64,000 nt of DNA from an uncultured Polaribacter sp. (lineage in GTDB: Bacteria > Bacteroidota > Bacteroidia > Flavobacteriales > Flavobacteriaceae). Shown in pieces: positions 30,562-38,578 of the stretch. A model generated the notes under the pieces. That model worked only from the letters and a program-made list of their open reading frames with translations, was not told the origin of the DNA and did no database searches. Numbering within the stretch: position 1 is the first letter of the stretch; each line of letters begins with the position of its first letter. The stretch covers positions 62,001 to 126,000 of the forward strand of contig NZ_CANLXV010000007.1 in assembly GCF_947495205.1 (NCBI RefSeq), given 5' to 3'. The position numbers were made by a program, and so were the translations under genes.

Positions 30562-31401
30562 ATGAAAAAAACATATTATATACTTGCAGGATTATTACTT
30601 TTTTTAAGCAGTTGCGAAAAAGTAGTAGATGTAAATTTACCTTCTATTGAACCAAAATTAGTGGTAGATGCAACTTTTGAAGTTTATTTTAATGAAAGTC
30701 CTGTAACAGCAGATACAGATGTAAAATTAACCTTAACTACAGATTTTTTTGATGAAAATATACCACCATTAAATAGTGCTACTGTTTTTGTAACCAATTT
30801 AACAGACAACACTATAATTAATTATTCTAATAAAAATGATGAAGGTTTTTATAGTGCAGATTCTAATTTTATACCAGAAGATGATGTTGCTTATGAACTC
30901 ACCATTATTTACAATAATGAAACCTATAAAAGTATTCCTACAAAAAAAATAAAATCGAATCCGATAACCAACATTGTGCAAACAAGCAGGTTGTTTTTTG
31001 TAGATGAAGTTATTGAATTACAACTTAGTTTTTTAGACCTTGCAGATGAAGAAAACTTTTACTTATTCAATTTATCTAAAAATGAGTTTTCATTGGTGTC
31101 AGATCGTTTATTTACAGATGGTGCTGTAATTACAACATCAGAGTTTTTTGACCCAGAAGATTTTGAACTTCCAGAAACAATTGAAATAAAATTATCTGGT
31201 ATTGATAGAGCTTATTTTAATTATTTTAGAATTTTATCTAGCCAAGGTGGCACTGGCGGTGGTGGCCCTTTTGAAACAGTACCTTCTACCCTTTTAGGAA
31301 ATATTATTAATAATACAACAGATACTAATTTTCCTTTAGGTTATTTTCATATATCTGAAACAAATACGGTTGCTGTAACTTTAAATGAAATTGAAAATTA
31401 A
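30562..31401 (+). CDS. DUF4249 family lipoprotein
   Basis: A 279-residue lipoprotein (LLLFLSSCEKVVDVNLPSIE; lipid-modified Cys near residue 18). DUF4249 proteins regularly follow carboxypeptidase-like TonB receptors in Bacteroidota and are presumed surface lipoproteins that assist the receptor, but the ligand is unknown. The domain starts as usual with PSIEPKLVVDATFEV. It ends with an acidic, Asn-rich tail and is followed by a weak hairpin (31402-31421). Confidence 0.85.
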   Translation: MKKTYYILAGLLLFLSSCEKVVDVNLPSIEPKLVVDATFEVYFNESPVTADTDVKLTLTTDFFDENIPPLNSATVFVTNLTDNTIINYSNKNDEGFYSADSNFIPEDDVAYELTIIYNNETYKSIPTKKIKSNPITNIVQTSRLFFVDEVIELQLSFLDLADEENFYLFNLSKNEFSLVSDRLFTDGAVITTSEFFDPEDFELPETIEIKLSGIDRAYFNYFRILSSQGGTGGGGPFETVPSTLLGNIINNTTDTNFPLGYFHISETNTVAVTLNEIEN

Positions 31402-31461
31402 ATTTTGTTATTTCACAAAATCCTATGTGTTTAAAACGAAAACCAATCTGAACAAATAAAA

Positions 31462-33069
31462 ATGGAGAAAGATTATTTTCTTTTAGAGGACAAGAAAAAA
31501 GAAATTAAATCCAAGTTTTCAATCAAAAACGGTTGGCTAAAAATATATGAAGATGACTCAAAAGACATTGACGACTTCGCTGGAATATATTGTTGTCTTA
31601 TATCAAACGACAAAGTTGAGAAATACAGCGAGGACTATAATTGGCCACTTTCTATGGGAAGTGAAGGAAAACCATCTGTTTATGAAGATAACACATATAA
31701 ATCAAATGACGAAGAAGGTTTAGAACCTTTTTTACTTTACAAAAGTTTTTCATTACAGGAATCTTCTATAAAGTATATAGATGTAGCGGAAGAATTTGTT
31801 CTTTACTTTCGCCTTTACGAAAAAGGAAATGACAAACAAAACCGCACATTTTATTATGTTAGCGATTATGGTGAATTGGACGAAGTACTTACTATTGAGC
31901 CAAAATTGATTAAAGTTAAAATCAAGTATTTGAGGGAATATATAACAATGAGAGATATGAACTTTGTGGTTTGCTATGATTTTATGAGATTGCAAAAAGA
32001 AATTCCTTCAGATTGGAACATCAAACACAAGGATGAACTAATAAAAGAAAACGACCTTATTTACAGTCATTTAATTAGAAATGTATCCGAAAAAACTCAA
32101 AGTTGGGTAATGGGAAAAGTATTCATTAAACCAAATGAAATAAAAAAATCGCATTTTGACTTAGGAGAATCGAAAAACGAAAGTTTCATAACTGAAATCG
32201 ACGATGAGGGGGAATTAATTTATAAAGATTGCGGAGAAAAGGACGGAAATCATTTTAAAGTTACCTATTTCAAAAAAGAAGTTTTAAACAAATATTACAA
32301 TGAACCAAACAAATATCAAGTTGATGGATTTAGCGTTGGTTCAAAATTTTTTAGATTAAAAATAGATAATAATGTAGATGAGTATATTCCGGTATTTCTT
32401 ACTAATTTAAGGATGCTTCCAGAATTAGAACAACTTCATTGGAAACAATACAATATTCCGCCAAAAGAAGGAATGAATATCAGCCAAACTTATTATAGGA
32501 CAATGATAGAAGGAGAATGGGCGGAGCAACCTGAAACGGTTGATTTATTTTTTAAATCAAAATATAAGAGTTTTAATAAAAAGTGGGAAGATAAATTTGG
32601 TTGGAAACTATATAAATCTTTATCGAAAACTGATGAATATCTATTTACAGCATTACACAAAATAACATCCAACAATGTCAAAGCATTTTGTGAGCAAACA
32701 TTGACTATTGTAAAACTAACAGTTGACAGATTAAATGAAAAAGAGCTAACCAAAGATTTAGATGCAAAAGTTAAAGGTAGTATTACGAAATTGGAAAAAT
32801 TTTTAGAATCACAAGGAATGAATACTCCCGATATGTTTGAGTTTTTAAGAAATCTTCAAAATTTGAGGTCTGGATTAATTGCTCACACATTTAGTGAATC
32901 AAATAAGGATTGTAAAAAAGCAATTAAATATTTTGGAATTGAAAATGATAATTATGTTAAGGTTATGGAGGGAATATTCGTTAAAACTTTATATACTTTC
33001 AATACTTTAGAAAAATATTTTGAATTAAACAAGGAAAGCCAAGTGCCTAAAAATGTATATAAAAATTAG
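31462..33069 (+). CDS. uncharacterised protein with C-terminal HEPN-like motif
   Basis: A 535-residue soluble protein I do not recognise by name. The N-terminal 300 residues are mixed alpha/beta and Asp/Glu/Lys-rich. A middle stretch has LRMLPELEQLHWKQYNIPP near residues 318-336. The C-terminal part (about 380-535) is helical and carries RSGLIAH, Arg469 to His475, an Rx5H arrangement within the Rx4-6H range of HEPN RNase and abortive-infection domains (the Apea-like type has such motifs). Codon choice appears to favour C-ending codons more than neighbours (GAC, TTC, ATC). It stands alone between core genes, so it may be a single-gene defence element; this is inference. Confidence 0.6.
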   Translation: MEKDYFLLEDKKKEIKSKFSIKNGWLKIYEDDSKDIDDFAGIYCCLISNDKVEKYSEDYNWPLSMGSEGKPSVYEDNTYKSNDEEGLEPFLLYKSFSLQESSIKYIDVAEEFVLYFRLYEKGNDKQNRTFYYVSDYGELDEVLTIEPKLIKVKIKYLREYITMRDMNFVVCYDFMRLQKEIPSDWNIKHKDELIKENDLIYSHLIRNVSEKTQSWVMGKVFIKPNEIKKSHFDLGESKNESFITEIDDEGELIYKDCGEKDGNHFKVTYFKKEVLNKYYNEPNKYQVDGFSVGSKFFRLKIDNNVDEYIPVFLTNLRMLPELEQLHWKQYNIPPKEGMNISQTYYRTMIEGEWAEQPETVDLFFKSKYKSFNKKWEDKFGWKLYKSLSKTDEYLFTALHKITSNNVKAFCEQTLTIVKLTVDRLNEKELTKDLDAKVKGSITKLEKFLESQGMNTPDMFEFLRNLQNLRSGLIAHTFSESNKDCKKAIKYFGIENDNYVKVMEGIFVKTLYTFNTLEKYFELNKESQVPKNVYKN

Positions 33070-33287
33070 AGCAAAAAAGAGCTTAACTACAAGGTTTGTT
33101 GACATTTACCAAGTCTTCAAATCTTTAAATTTGGTGTAATAAAAGTAAGAAAAATTATTTAACTATATTTTAAAATTCGGCTTTAGATCAATTCGAGAAA
33201 TTACTTATAACTACCTTATTTTTAACACACTAAACGTTATTTACTATTAAAAAACGTAACTAAATCTCTACAAAAATTACCTTAAGT
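33070..33287. other. non-coding stretch, no clear feature
   Basis: This AT-rich sequence lies between the HEPN-like gene and the dispersed repeat. I see no open frame with coding character, no strong terminator and no RNA gene. Confidence 0.5.
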
Positions 33288-33376
33288 AGCTCGCGTTAGG
33301 GATTGCAATGGAAATCCTTTTGCCTTTTTTCGGGCAAAAGATTGTAGTGTAAAGCCCGTTAAAACGCCCAAAAAAT
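33288..33376 (+). repeat. dispersed intergenic repeat, copy B
   Basis: An 89-base element with a GGATTG block, a TTTTGCC...GGGCAAAA hairpin around a T run, and a terminal block ending AACGCCCAAAAAAT. It matches the reverse complement of 16585-16673. It points toward murQ, whose promoter box begins 26 bases after it. Confidence 0.75.
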
Positions 33377-33402
33377 TAGTCTTATTTTAGTGTAGAATTC
33401 AG

Positions 33403-33410
33403 TATTTTTG
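33403..33410 (+). promoter_or_regulatory. -7 promoter box of murQ
   Basis: TATTTTTG fits TAnnTTTG and ends 4 bases before the murQ ATG, again pointing to a leaderless mRNA. Confidence 0.5.
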
Positions 33411-33414
33411 ACAC

Positions 33415-34224
33415 ATGAATTTTACAAAAACTACAGAACAAGACTCGCATTACAATCATTTAGAAAAAATGACGGTAAAAGAGCTCTTAACCAATATAAA
33501 TACAGAAGACAAATCTGTACCACTTGCCGTAGAAAAAGTGCTTCCAGAAATAGAAAAGTTAACTATTGCTATTACAGAAAAGCTAAAAAATGGTGGTCGT
33601 TTATTTTACATTGGTGCTGGCACTTCTGGCAGATTAGGAATTTTAGATGCGTCTGAATGCCCGCCAACTTTTGGTGTACCACATGAACTAGTAGTTGGCT
33701 TAATTGCTGGTGGCGATGTTGCCATAAGAAAAGCTGTAGAAAATGCAGAAGATTCTAAAAACCAAGGTTGGTTAGATTTACTAAACTTTAACATTTCTAG
33801 TAAAGATATTGTTGTGGGTATTGCTGCTTCTGGCACAACGCCTTATGTAATTGCTGCTTTAGAAAATTGTAATGCCAATGAAATAACAACAGGATGTATT
33901 GCTTGCAATAAAAATAGTCCTTTAGGTGCTGTGGCAAAATTTCCTGTAGAAGTTGTGGTAGGTCCTGAATTTGTTACAGGCAGCTCTAGAATGAAAGCAG
34001 GAACTGCACAAAAATTAATTTTAAACATGTTGTCTACAAGTGCTATGATTCAACTTGGAAAAATAAAGGGCAATAAAATGGTAGACATGCAACTTTCTAA
34101 CAAAAAACTTGTAGAAAGAGGTGAAAAAATGTTAGTTACCGCTTTAAATATAGACTTAGAAACTGCCAGTATTTTATTAGAAAAACATGGCAACGTAAGA
34201 AACGCGATAAAAAACTTTAAATAA
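33415..34224 (+). CDS. murQ: N-acetylmuramic acid 6-phosphate etherase
   Basis: A 269-residue SIS-domain enzyme that cleaves the lactyl ether of MurNAc-6-phosphate to give GlcNAc-6-phosphate and lactate, a step in cell-wall recycling. FYIGAGTSGRLGILDASECP, IAASGTTPYVIAALE and the catalytic region GPEFVTGSSRMKAGTAQKL are all diagnostic. The N-terminus MNFTKTTEQDS fits the family start. Its stop shares one base with the DUF6095 start codon. No anmK, murP or nagZ homologue is adjacent, but a NagZ-type GH3 lies at 13649-16567. Confidence 0.96.
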   Translation: MNFTKTTEQDSHYNHLEKMTVKELLTNINTEDKSVPLAVEKVLPEIEKLTIAITEKLKNGGRLFYIGAGTSGRLGILDASECPPTFGVPHELVVGLIAGGDVAIRKAVENAEDSKNQGWLDLLNFNISSKDIVVGIAASGTTPYVIAALENCNANEITTGCIACNKNSPLGAVAKFPVEVVVGPEFVTGSSRMKAGTAQKLILNMLSTSAMIQLGKIKGNKMVDMQLSNKKLVERGEKMLVTALNIDLETASILLEKHGNVRNAIKNFK

Positions 34225-34466
34225 TGAGTACAAACACTAATTTGCTGGCAAAAGGTTTAAAGAACTTAGCCATTTTAGTGGGGCTTTTTATAGCTGCTCC
34301 ATTAACGCTTACCATGGCTTTTAAAGCTTTAAAAAAGTTTGAAAATACGCCTAAAGAATACATTTCTTATATGCTTTTAGCTGTTGCCGGCTTATTAATT
34401 ATTTTTACAATTTATTTTGCTTTTAAAACATTTCAAGTTTTATTAAAGGCCATTTTTAATAATTAA
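34224..34466 (+). CDS. DUF6095 family membrane protein
   Basis: An 80-residue protein with two membrane segments (LAILVGLFIAAPLTLTMAF and YMLLAVAGLLIIFTIYFAF) joined by a charged loop (KALKKFENTPKEYISY), as in DUF6095 proteins of flavobacteria. The ATG overlaps the murQ stop by one base, so the two are translationally coupled. The constant pairing suggests a link to wall recycling, but no function is known. Confidence 0.85.
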   Translation: MSTNTNLLAKGLKNLAILVGLFIAAPLTLTMAFKALKKFENTPKEYISYMLLAVAGLLIIFTIYFAFKTFQVLLKAIFNN

Positions 34467-34468
34467 CA

Positions 34469-35467
34469 ATGCAAAATTCAGACGGAATAATTATAGTGCT
34501 TTCTTATCCTGATACTGTTGTAAGACCTGCTTATTGGGAAACTTTAAGTAGTTTTTGGCCTAAAATTGGTATTGGTAGTAAACACGCAGTGCAAGCGGGA
34601 CATGCAGCTTTATTATTATTGAAAAAAAATTGCCCCGAAATTAATTATTATGATTTTGGTAGATACATAACTACCTATGGCAATGGACGCGTAAGAAATA
34701 AAAAAACCGATGCCGAATTAGAAATAACGTTGCAAGCTACCTTTAAAAACAACCAATTAACTAACATTAAAGAAATTTTATTGTGGTTAGAAAAACATCC
34801 GGAAAAAACGCATGGTGATGGTAGAATGATTGCGACCATTAATGATGAAATAGATTATAAAAAAGCTCAAAAATATATTAATAGTATAATAAAACGTAAG
34901 GAAATACCTTATGGCACTTTTTTAAAAAATGGTAGCAATTGTGCAAGGTTTGTAACAGATACCATTATTAAGAGTACAAACCACAAAAAAATTAAAAAAA
35001 GCTTAAAACAATCTAATTATCTTACACCTAGCCCTATTGGCAATGTAATTAAAGGTACTTCTACGAATATTATTTATAGCGTTTATAAGCAAAAAGTTAC
35101 GCTTTACAAAAACAGATCTATTTTAAAAGAATATAAAGCTTCTTTTTTTAATAAGTTTAATGACGAGCTAAATATAATTGGTACGGAAGAACCAAATTTA
35201 TCTAAATTTAATATTAAAAAAGCAACTTGGCTTGGAGGAATTGGTAGTGGAGCTTGGTTTCATCTTGAAGAAAAACTAGATGAAAATCTGTTTAAAATTT
35301 CTAGATATACCTCTTCTGGAAAAAAAGATTTTGAAGGCATCTTTAAAAGTAATCTTAAAGACTTAGCAATAGAACAACCGTATCATTTTGAATATCCTTC
35401 TAATTGCGAAGAAATGTACATTTATCAAAAAAATAAAAAATATTATTTAAAAAACACTAAACTTTAA
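34469..35467 (+). CDS. DUF6695-like protein, possible permuted papain-fold enzyme
   Basis: A 332-residue soluble protein. It resembles, from memory, the flavobacterial DUF6695 family (start GIIIVLSYPDTVVRP). Two motifs stand out: AGHAALLLL near residue 44 and GSNCARFVTDTII near residue 155. His first and Cys later is the order of circularly permuted NlpC/P60-like (YiiX-type) cysteine hydrolases, so an amidase or acyl-transfer role is possible but inferred. It lies 2 bases after DUF6095 in the murQ operon and overlaps the convergent dinB-like gene tail to tail. Confidence 0.65.
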   Translation: MQNSDGIIIVLSYPDTVVRPAYWETLSSFWPKIGIGSKHAVQAGHAALLLLKKNCPEINYYDFGRYITTYGNGRVRNKKTDAELEITLQATFKNNQLTNIKEILLWLEKHPEKTHGDGRMIATINDEIDYKKAQKYINSIIKRKEIPYGTFLKNGSNCARFVTDTIIKSTNHKKIKKSLKQSNYLTPSPIGNVIKGTSTNIIYSVYKQKVTLYKNRSILKEYKASFFNKFNDELNIIGTEEPNLSKFNIKKATWLGGIGSGAWFHLEEKLDENLFKISRYTSSGKKDFEGIFKSNLKDLAIEQPYHFEYPSNCEEMYIYQKNKKYYLKNTKL

Positions 35468-35948
35468 CCTTTTTGGGCGTGGTAGGATTAAAACCAAAAC
35501 TAGCATCTGGAAGTGCGATACCCAATTGATAAATAATATAACCTATACTAGCAAAGTGATGTATGGCATGACTATTTGCTTGCATTAAAATAGCACCAAG
35601 TGTGTAATTTGCATTTACTACGCCTAAACCCATATCATCTTTAACTTGTACTTTTTTATCTAAATCGTTATTTTTTAATAAATTAAGCTGTACAATAATG
35701 CGCTCTATATATTGCAAACCAAGCTTAATTTCTGTTTCTGCACATTTATCTCTATTGCGTTTGTTTAAAAAGATTTCATGGTCTTCTAAACCTTCAAAAA
35801 TACAAGAAAACACATCTAACATATGACGCAAATGACAACCTATACTAGAGTAATAAGGCGCTACTGAACAATCTGAATATTGTTCATTTGAAATTTGATT
35901 TAATAAGTTTGTTCCTTTTCTTAAGTTTTTTTCAATAGCTTCAATCAT
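35457..35948 (-). CDS. DinB family protein
   Basis: A 163-residue four-helix DinB/YfiT-like protein. The metal-binding histidines are visible: HLRHMLDV near residues 39-46 and ANSHAIHHFASIGYII near residues 128-143. Members bind a divalent metal; several are thiol-dependent S-transferases, others unassigned. The flavobacterial type is often associated with stress but has no defined substrate. It is a single minus-strand gene whose end overlaps the end of the preceding gene by 11 bases. Confidence 0.8.
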   Translation of the reverse strand: MIEAIEKNLRKGTNLLNQISNEQYSDCSVAPYYSSIGCHLRHMLDVFSCIFEGLEDHEIFLNKRNRDKCAETEIKLGLQYIERIIVQLNLLKNNDLDKKVQVKDDMGLGVVNANYTLGAILMQANSHAIHHFASIGYIIYQLGIALPDASFGFNPTTPKKVKV

Positions 35949-36099
35949 AATGGTATTTGTAAAACCTATCAGTCGTTAAAATTTGCAACAATTTACTAAA
36001 AGTTGTTCGTTTTTTAAATATTTTTTTTTATTTTATTAACACACTAATAATTAGGCAAATAAAACACCAGCACCACTTTTAAACCTACTATTTTTAATT

Positions 36100-36116
36100 T
36101 TGGCACGCTGTTTGAA
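36100..36116 (+). promoter_or_regulatory. sigma-54-like promoter
   Basis: TTGGCACGCTGTTTGAA fits the YTGGCACGRNNNTTGCW consensus at all but two positions, with the -24 GG and -12 region correctly spaced. It lies 66 bases before the ATG at 36183. No TAnnTTTG box is visible in this gap. Confidence 0.55.
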
Positions 36117-36182
36117 ATTACAATAACAAATGCGGAAGTTGAAAAGCACACAGAGTAAACAAAATCCTTAAAACCATATATT

Positions 36183-37160
36183 ATGAAAAAAGGTATACTT
36201 ATATTATTAGCAATGTTCATGATGGTTTCTACTGTTGAAGCCAAAAATGGCAATTATTTACCAAACAACAATAACAGGATTTATGCGTATGAAAATGCAG
36301 TAAACTTTGTTGAAAACGGTGTGGAATTTTTTGTTTTTACTAACGGAGATTTTGATTTTGACACTCGTTTAAACAATTCTTTTTATTCTAGAAACGGAAT
36401 AAGAATTGCACACAATAATACTAGAATTTTTAGAGATTATAGAGGTAGAATTAATAGAATTGGTAATATTTCTATTCGCTATGATTTCAGAGGAAATGTA
36501 GCTAGAATTGGAAATGTACGCATGACTTATTTTAGAAACAGACTAACAAATGTTGGCGATCTATTTGTAAATTATGATGGTTGGGGAAATCCTTTTTTTA
36601 ACGGAAATGTTAGAAATAACTTTTACAACTATAATGGTGTAAATATTAATGTAAACGTAGGTAGAATTTGTAATTTTAATGATGCTTACTTTTATAGACC
36701 AAATTTTAGAAGAAACTACACGCAAATTAGAGAAGATAATAGATACTTTTACTACAAAGCTAATAAAAGAGGTGCCGCAGGAAATAGAGGTGAAATTATA
36801 AGAAGAAGAAAACCAACAAGTTTCAAAAACAGTAGCAATAGAATTGTTAGAAATAACAATAATACTTACAGAAGACCCGTAAGCAATTCTAAAAGAAGTG
36901 TAAATAACAATGCAACTACTTCTAGAAGAAATATAACACCAAATAGAAGTACCAATTTCAAAAGAAATAATGCTGTAAATAAAACACGTAATGCTGTAAG
37001 AAAACCAGCAACTGTTGACTCTAACAGAACCATACGCAATTCAAGATCTGTAAATAGCAACCAGATAAAACGAGAAACGCGTAAAGTAGAAAGCAAAAGG
37101 ATTTCTAAAAACAGAAACACCACCAATTCTAAAATAGAAAGAACACGAAATAGAAGATAA
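36183..37160 (+). CDS. exported Asn/Arg-rich protein, hypothetical
   Basis: A 325-residue protein with a signal peptide (GILILLAMFMMVSTVEA). Residues 20-180 are Asn/Arg/Tyr-rich with recurring short units of the type RIGNxxxRYDxRGN, suggesting a beta repeat. Residues about 195-325 are an extremely basic low-complexity tail of Asn, Arg, Ser and Thr with almost no acidic residues (SVNNNATTSRRNITPN). Such a tail could bind anionic glycans, nucleic acid or peptidoglycan; this is inference. No known family. A sigma-54-like promoter precedes it and a terminator follows. Confidence 0.75.
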   Translation: MKKGILILLAMFMMVSTVEAKNGNYLPNNNNRIYAYENAVNFVENGVEFFVFTNGDFDFDTRLNNSFYSRNGIRIAHNNTRIFRDYRGRINRIGNISIRYDFRGNVARIGNVRMTYFRNRLTNVGDLFVNYDGWGNPFFNGNVRNNFYNYNGVNINVNVGRICNFNDAYFYRPNFRRNYTQIREDNRYFYYKANKRGAAGNRGEIIRRRKPTSFKNSSNRIVRNNNNTYRRPVSNSKRSVNNNATTSRRNITPNRSTNFKRNNAVNKTRNAVRKPATVDSNRTIRNSRSVNSNQIKRETRKVESKRISKNRNTTNSKIERTRNRR

Positions 37161-37256
37161 AAACAGGTGTTTATACGGGTATTTAAAACAGCGGTTTTGG
37201 TTAAATTTGTAACATAGTTTTTGAATTTATGAAATTGCTAGAATAAAGCAAAAGTT

Positions 37257-37289
37257 AAAAACCTCATTTAGTAATAAATGAGGTTTTTT
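37257..37289. terminator. bidirectional intrinsic terminator
   Basis: AAAAACCTCATTTA, loop and TAAATGAGGTTTTT form a symmetric hairpin with A and T tracts on both sides. It serves the convergent genes ending at 37160 and 37309. Confidence 0.9.
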
Positions 37290-37308
37290 ATTTATAAATA
37301 AATTAATG

Positions 37309-38400
37309 CTATTTTGTTTTTGATAGCATTTCTTTTGTAACTACAGTTCTAAAACCAATATGATCTGAGCTAGAACTTGGCTCCATACCCATTCTTGCAG
37401 AAATTCTAAAACTTGCACAGTAAGACTCGTGGCATAAAAAAGATCCGCCTTTTATAACATGCTCTAATTGATATGGGTTTGAAGGTGAATAAGATGTTTT
37501 TGCTCCTATTGGGTTCTTTAAAACTTCATTAATATTTAACATTTTATAATAATTTACGTTAAACAAATCTGTAGTTATCTCCCAAACATTACCTGCCATA
37601 TCATACAAACCAATCTCATTTGACGGATATGATTTTACAGGAGAAATATAGTCATAACCATCTTCAGAATTATTTGTTGTAGGAAACTGCCCTTGCCATG
37701 TATTTGCATTTGTATTTAAATCTTGTTTATTATTACCCCAAACAAAAATATTATTCGTATTATTTCCTTGGGCTGCAGATTCCCACTCTGCCTCTGTTGG
37801 CAATCTTCTATTTGCCCATTTGCAGTAAGCTAAAGCATCTTCTAAACCAACATGAACTACTGGGAAATTATCTTTCCCTTCTATAGAACTGCCAGGTCCT
37901 GCAGGTTGTTTCCAGTTGGCGCCAACCTTCCAAATCCACCATTGCTGGTAATTCGCCATAGATACAACTCCTGTTGCTTTTTTATTAAAAATTAAACTTC
38001 CAGGTTGTAAAACAGACGCATCTGGTTTTGGTGTATTGAGTGGTAAATCCTTTTTTATTTCGTCCCAATTTATTGGTCTTTCTGCAGTGGTAACATAGTT
38101 TGTAGCAGCTACAAATGCTTTAAATTGTGCATTAGTAACTTCATGCGTATCAATATAAAAACCATCTACATAAACATTATGCGCTGGTTTTTCTCTTGGC
38201 ATTGCTAAATTATCTCCCTCTTTTGCTCCCATTAAAAAAGTTTTAGAGGCTACCCAAATCATATCTTTTGGACTCTTAATTTTTTCTTTAAAAGTAATTA
38301 ATTGATCATCTAAAAGCTTTTTATTCTCTTTTTTACTTGAATTACAAGCACTAAACAAACAATAAAACACAATGGTAAAAAGTAAAAATTTAGAATTCAT
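37309..38400 (-). CDS. formylglycine-generating-enzyme-like lipoprotein (SUMF1 family)
   Basis: A 363-residue SUMF1/FGE-fold protein with a lipoprotein signal (LLFTIVFYCLFSACNSS). The fold is complete: FLMGAKEGDNLAMPREKPAH, YIDTHEVTNAQFKAFV, HVGLEDALAYCKWANRRLPT, YDMAGNVWEIT and GGSFLCHESYCASFR. Cys323 and Cys328 match the spacing of the two active-site cysteines of formylglycine-generating enzyme, unlike the gliding proteins GldJ and GldK. A sulfatase-activating role is therefore plausible. The frame extends 11 codons upstream to 38433, but MNSKFLLF gives the proper signal peptide. Confidence 0.85.
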   Translation of the reverse strand: MNSKFLLFTIVFYCLFSACNSSKKENKKLLDDQLITFKEKIKSPKDMIWVASKTFLMGAKEGDNLAMPREKPAHNVYVDGFYIDTHEVTNAQFKAFVAATNYVTTAERPINWDEIKKDLPLNTPKPDASVLQPGSLIFNKKATGVVSMANYQQWWIWKVGANWKQPAGPGSSIEGKDNFPVVHVGLEDALAYCKWANRRLPTEAEWESAAQGNNTNNIFVWGNNKQDLNTNANTWQGQFPTTNNSEDGYDYISPVKSYPSNEIGLYDMAGNVWEITTDLFNVNYYKMLNINEVLKNPIGAKTSYSPSNPYQLEHVIKGGSFLCHESYCASFRISARMGMEPSSSSDHIGFRTVVTKEMLSKTK

Positions 38401-38519
38401 TTTTAAATATTTATAGATGAAATGTTTACACAAAAATAGGTAATTATTGCACTATCAAATATTTTTTGACTCAGATTTTTTACGCAATAAAAACTACTAG
38501 CTTTTAACAAAAGATTATT

Positions 38520-38547
38520 GTTTAATGAAACGTTAACTTTGTTAAAC
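38520..38547. promoter_or_regulatory. possible operator (inverted repeat) upstream of the TetR-like gene
   Basis: GTTTAA and TTAAAC flank 16 bases that contain the palindrome GTTAAC. It ends 31 bases before the TetR-like ATG, where an autorepressor would bind. The half-sites are short and AT-rich. Confidence 0.3.
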
Positions 38548-38578
38548 ATTCGTATCTTTACGTAAAATTTTATTTATT

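Noticed and set aside
31402..31421. ATTTTGT/ACAAAAT hairpin as terminator of the DUF4249 gene
   Set aside because: The stem is short and AT-only, and no T run follows; too weak to call.
36866..37126. Hydrophobic minus-strand open frame opposite the basic tail
   Set aside because: It is the complement of Arg/Asn codons, which read as Leu/Val/Phe on the other strand; an artefact of low complexity.
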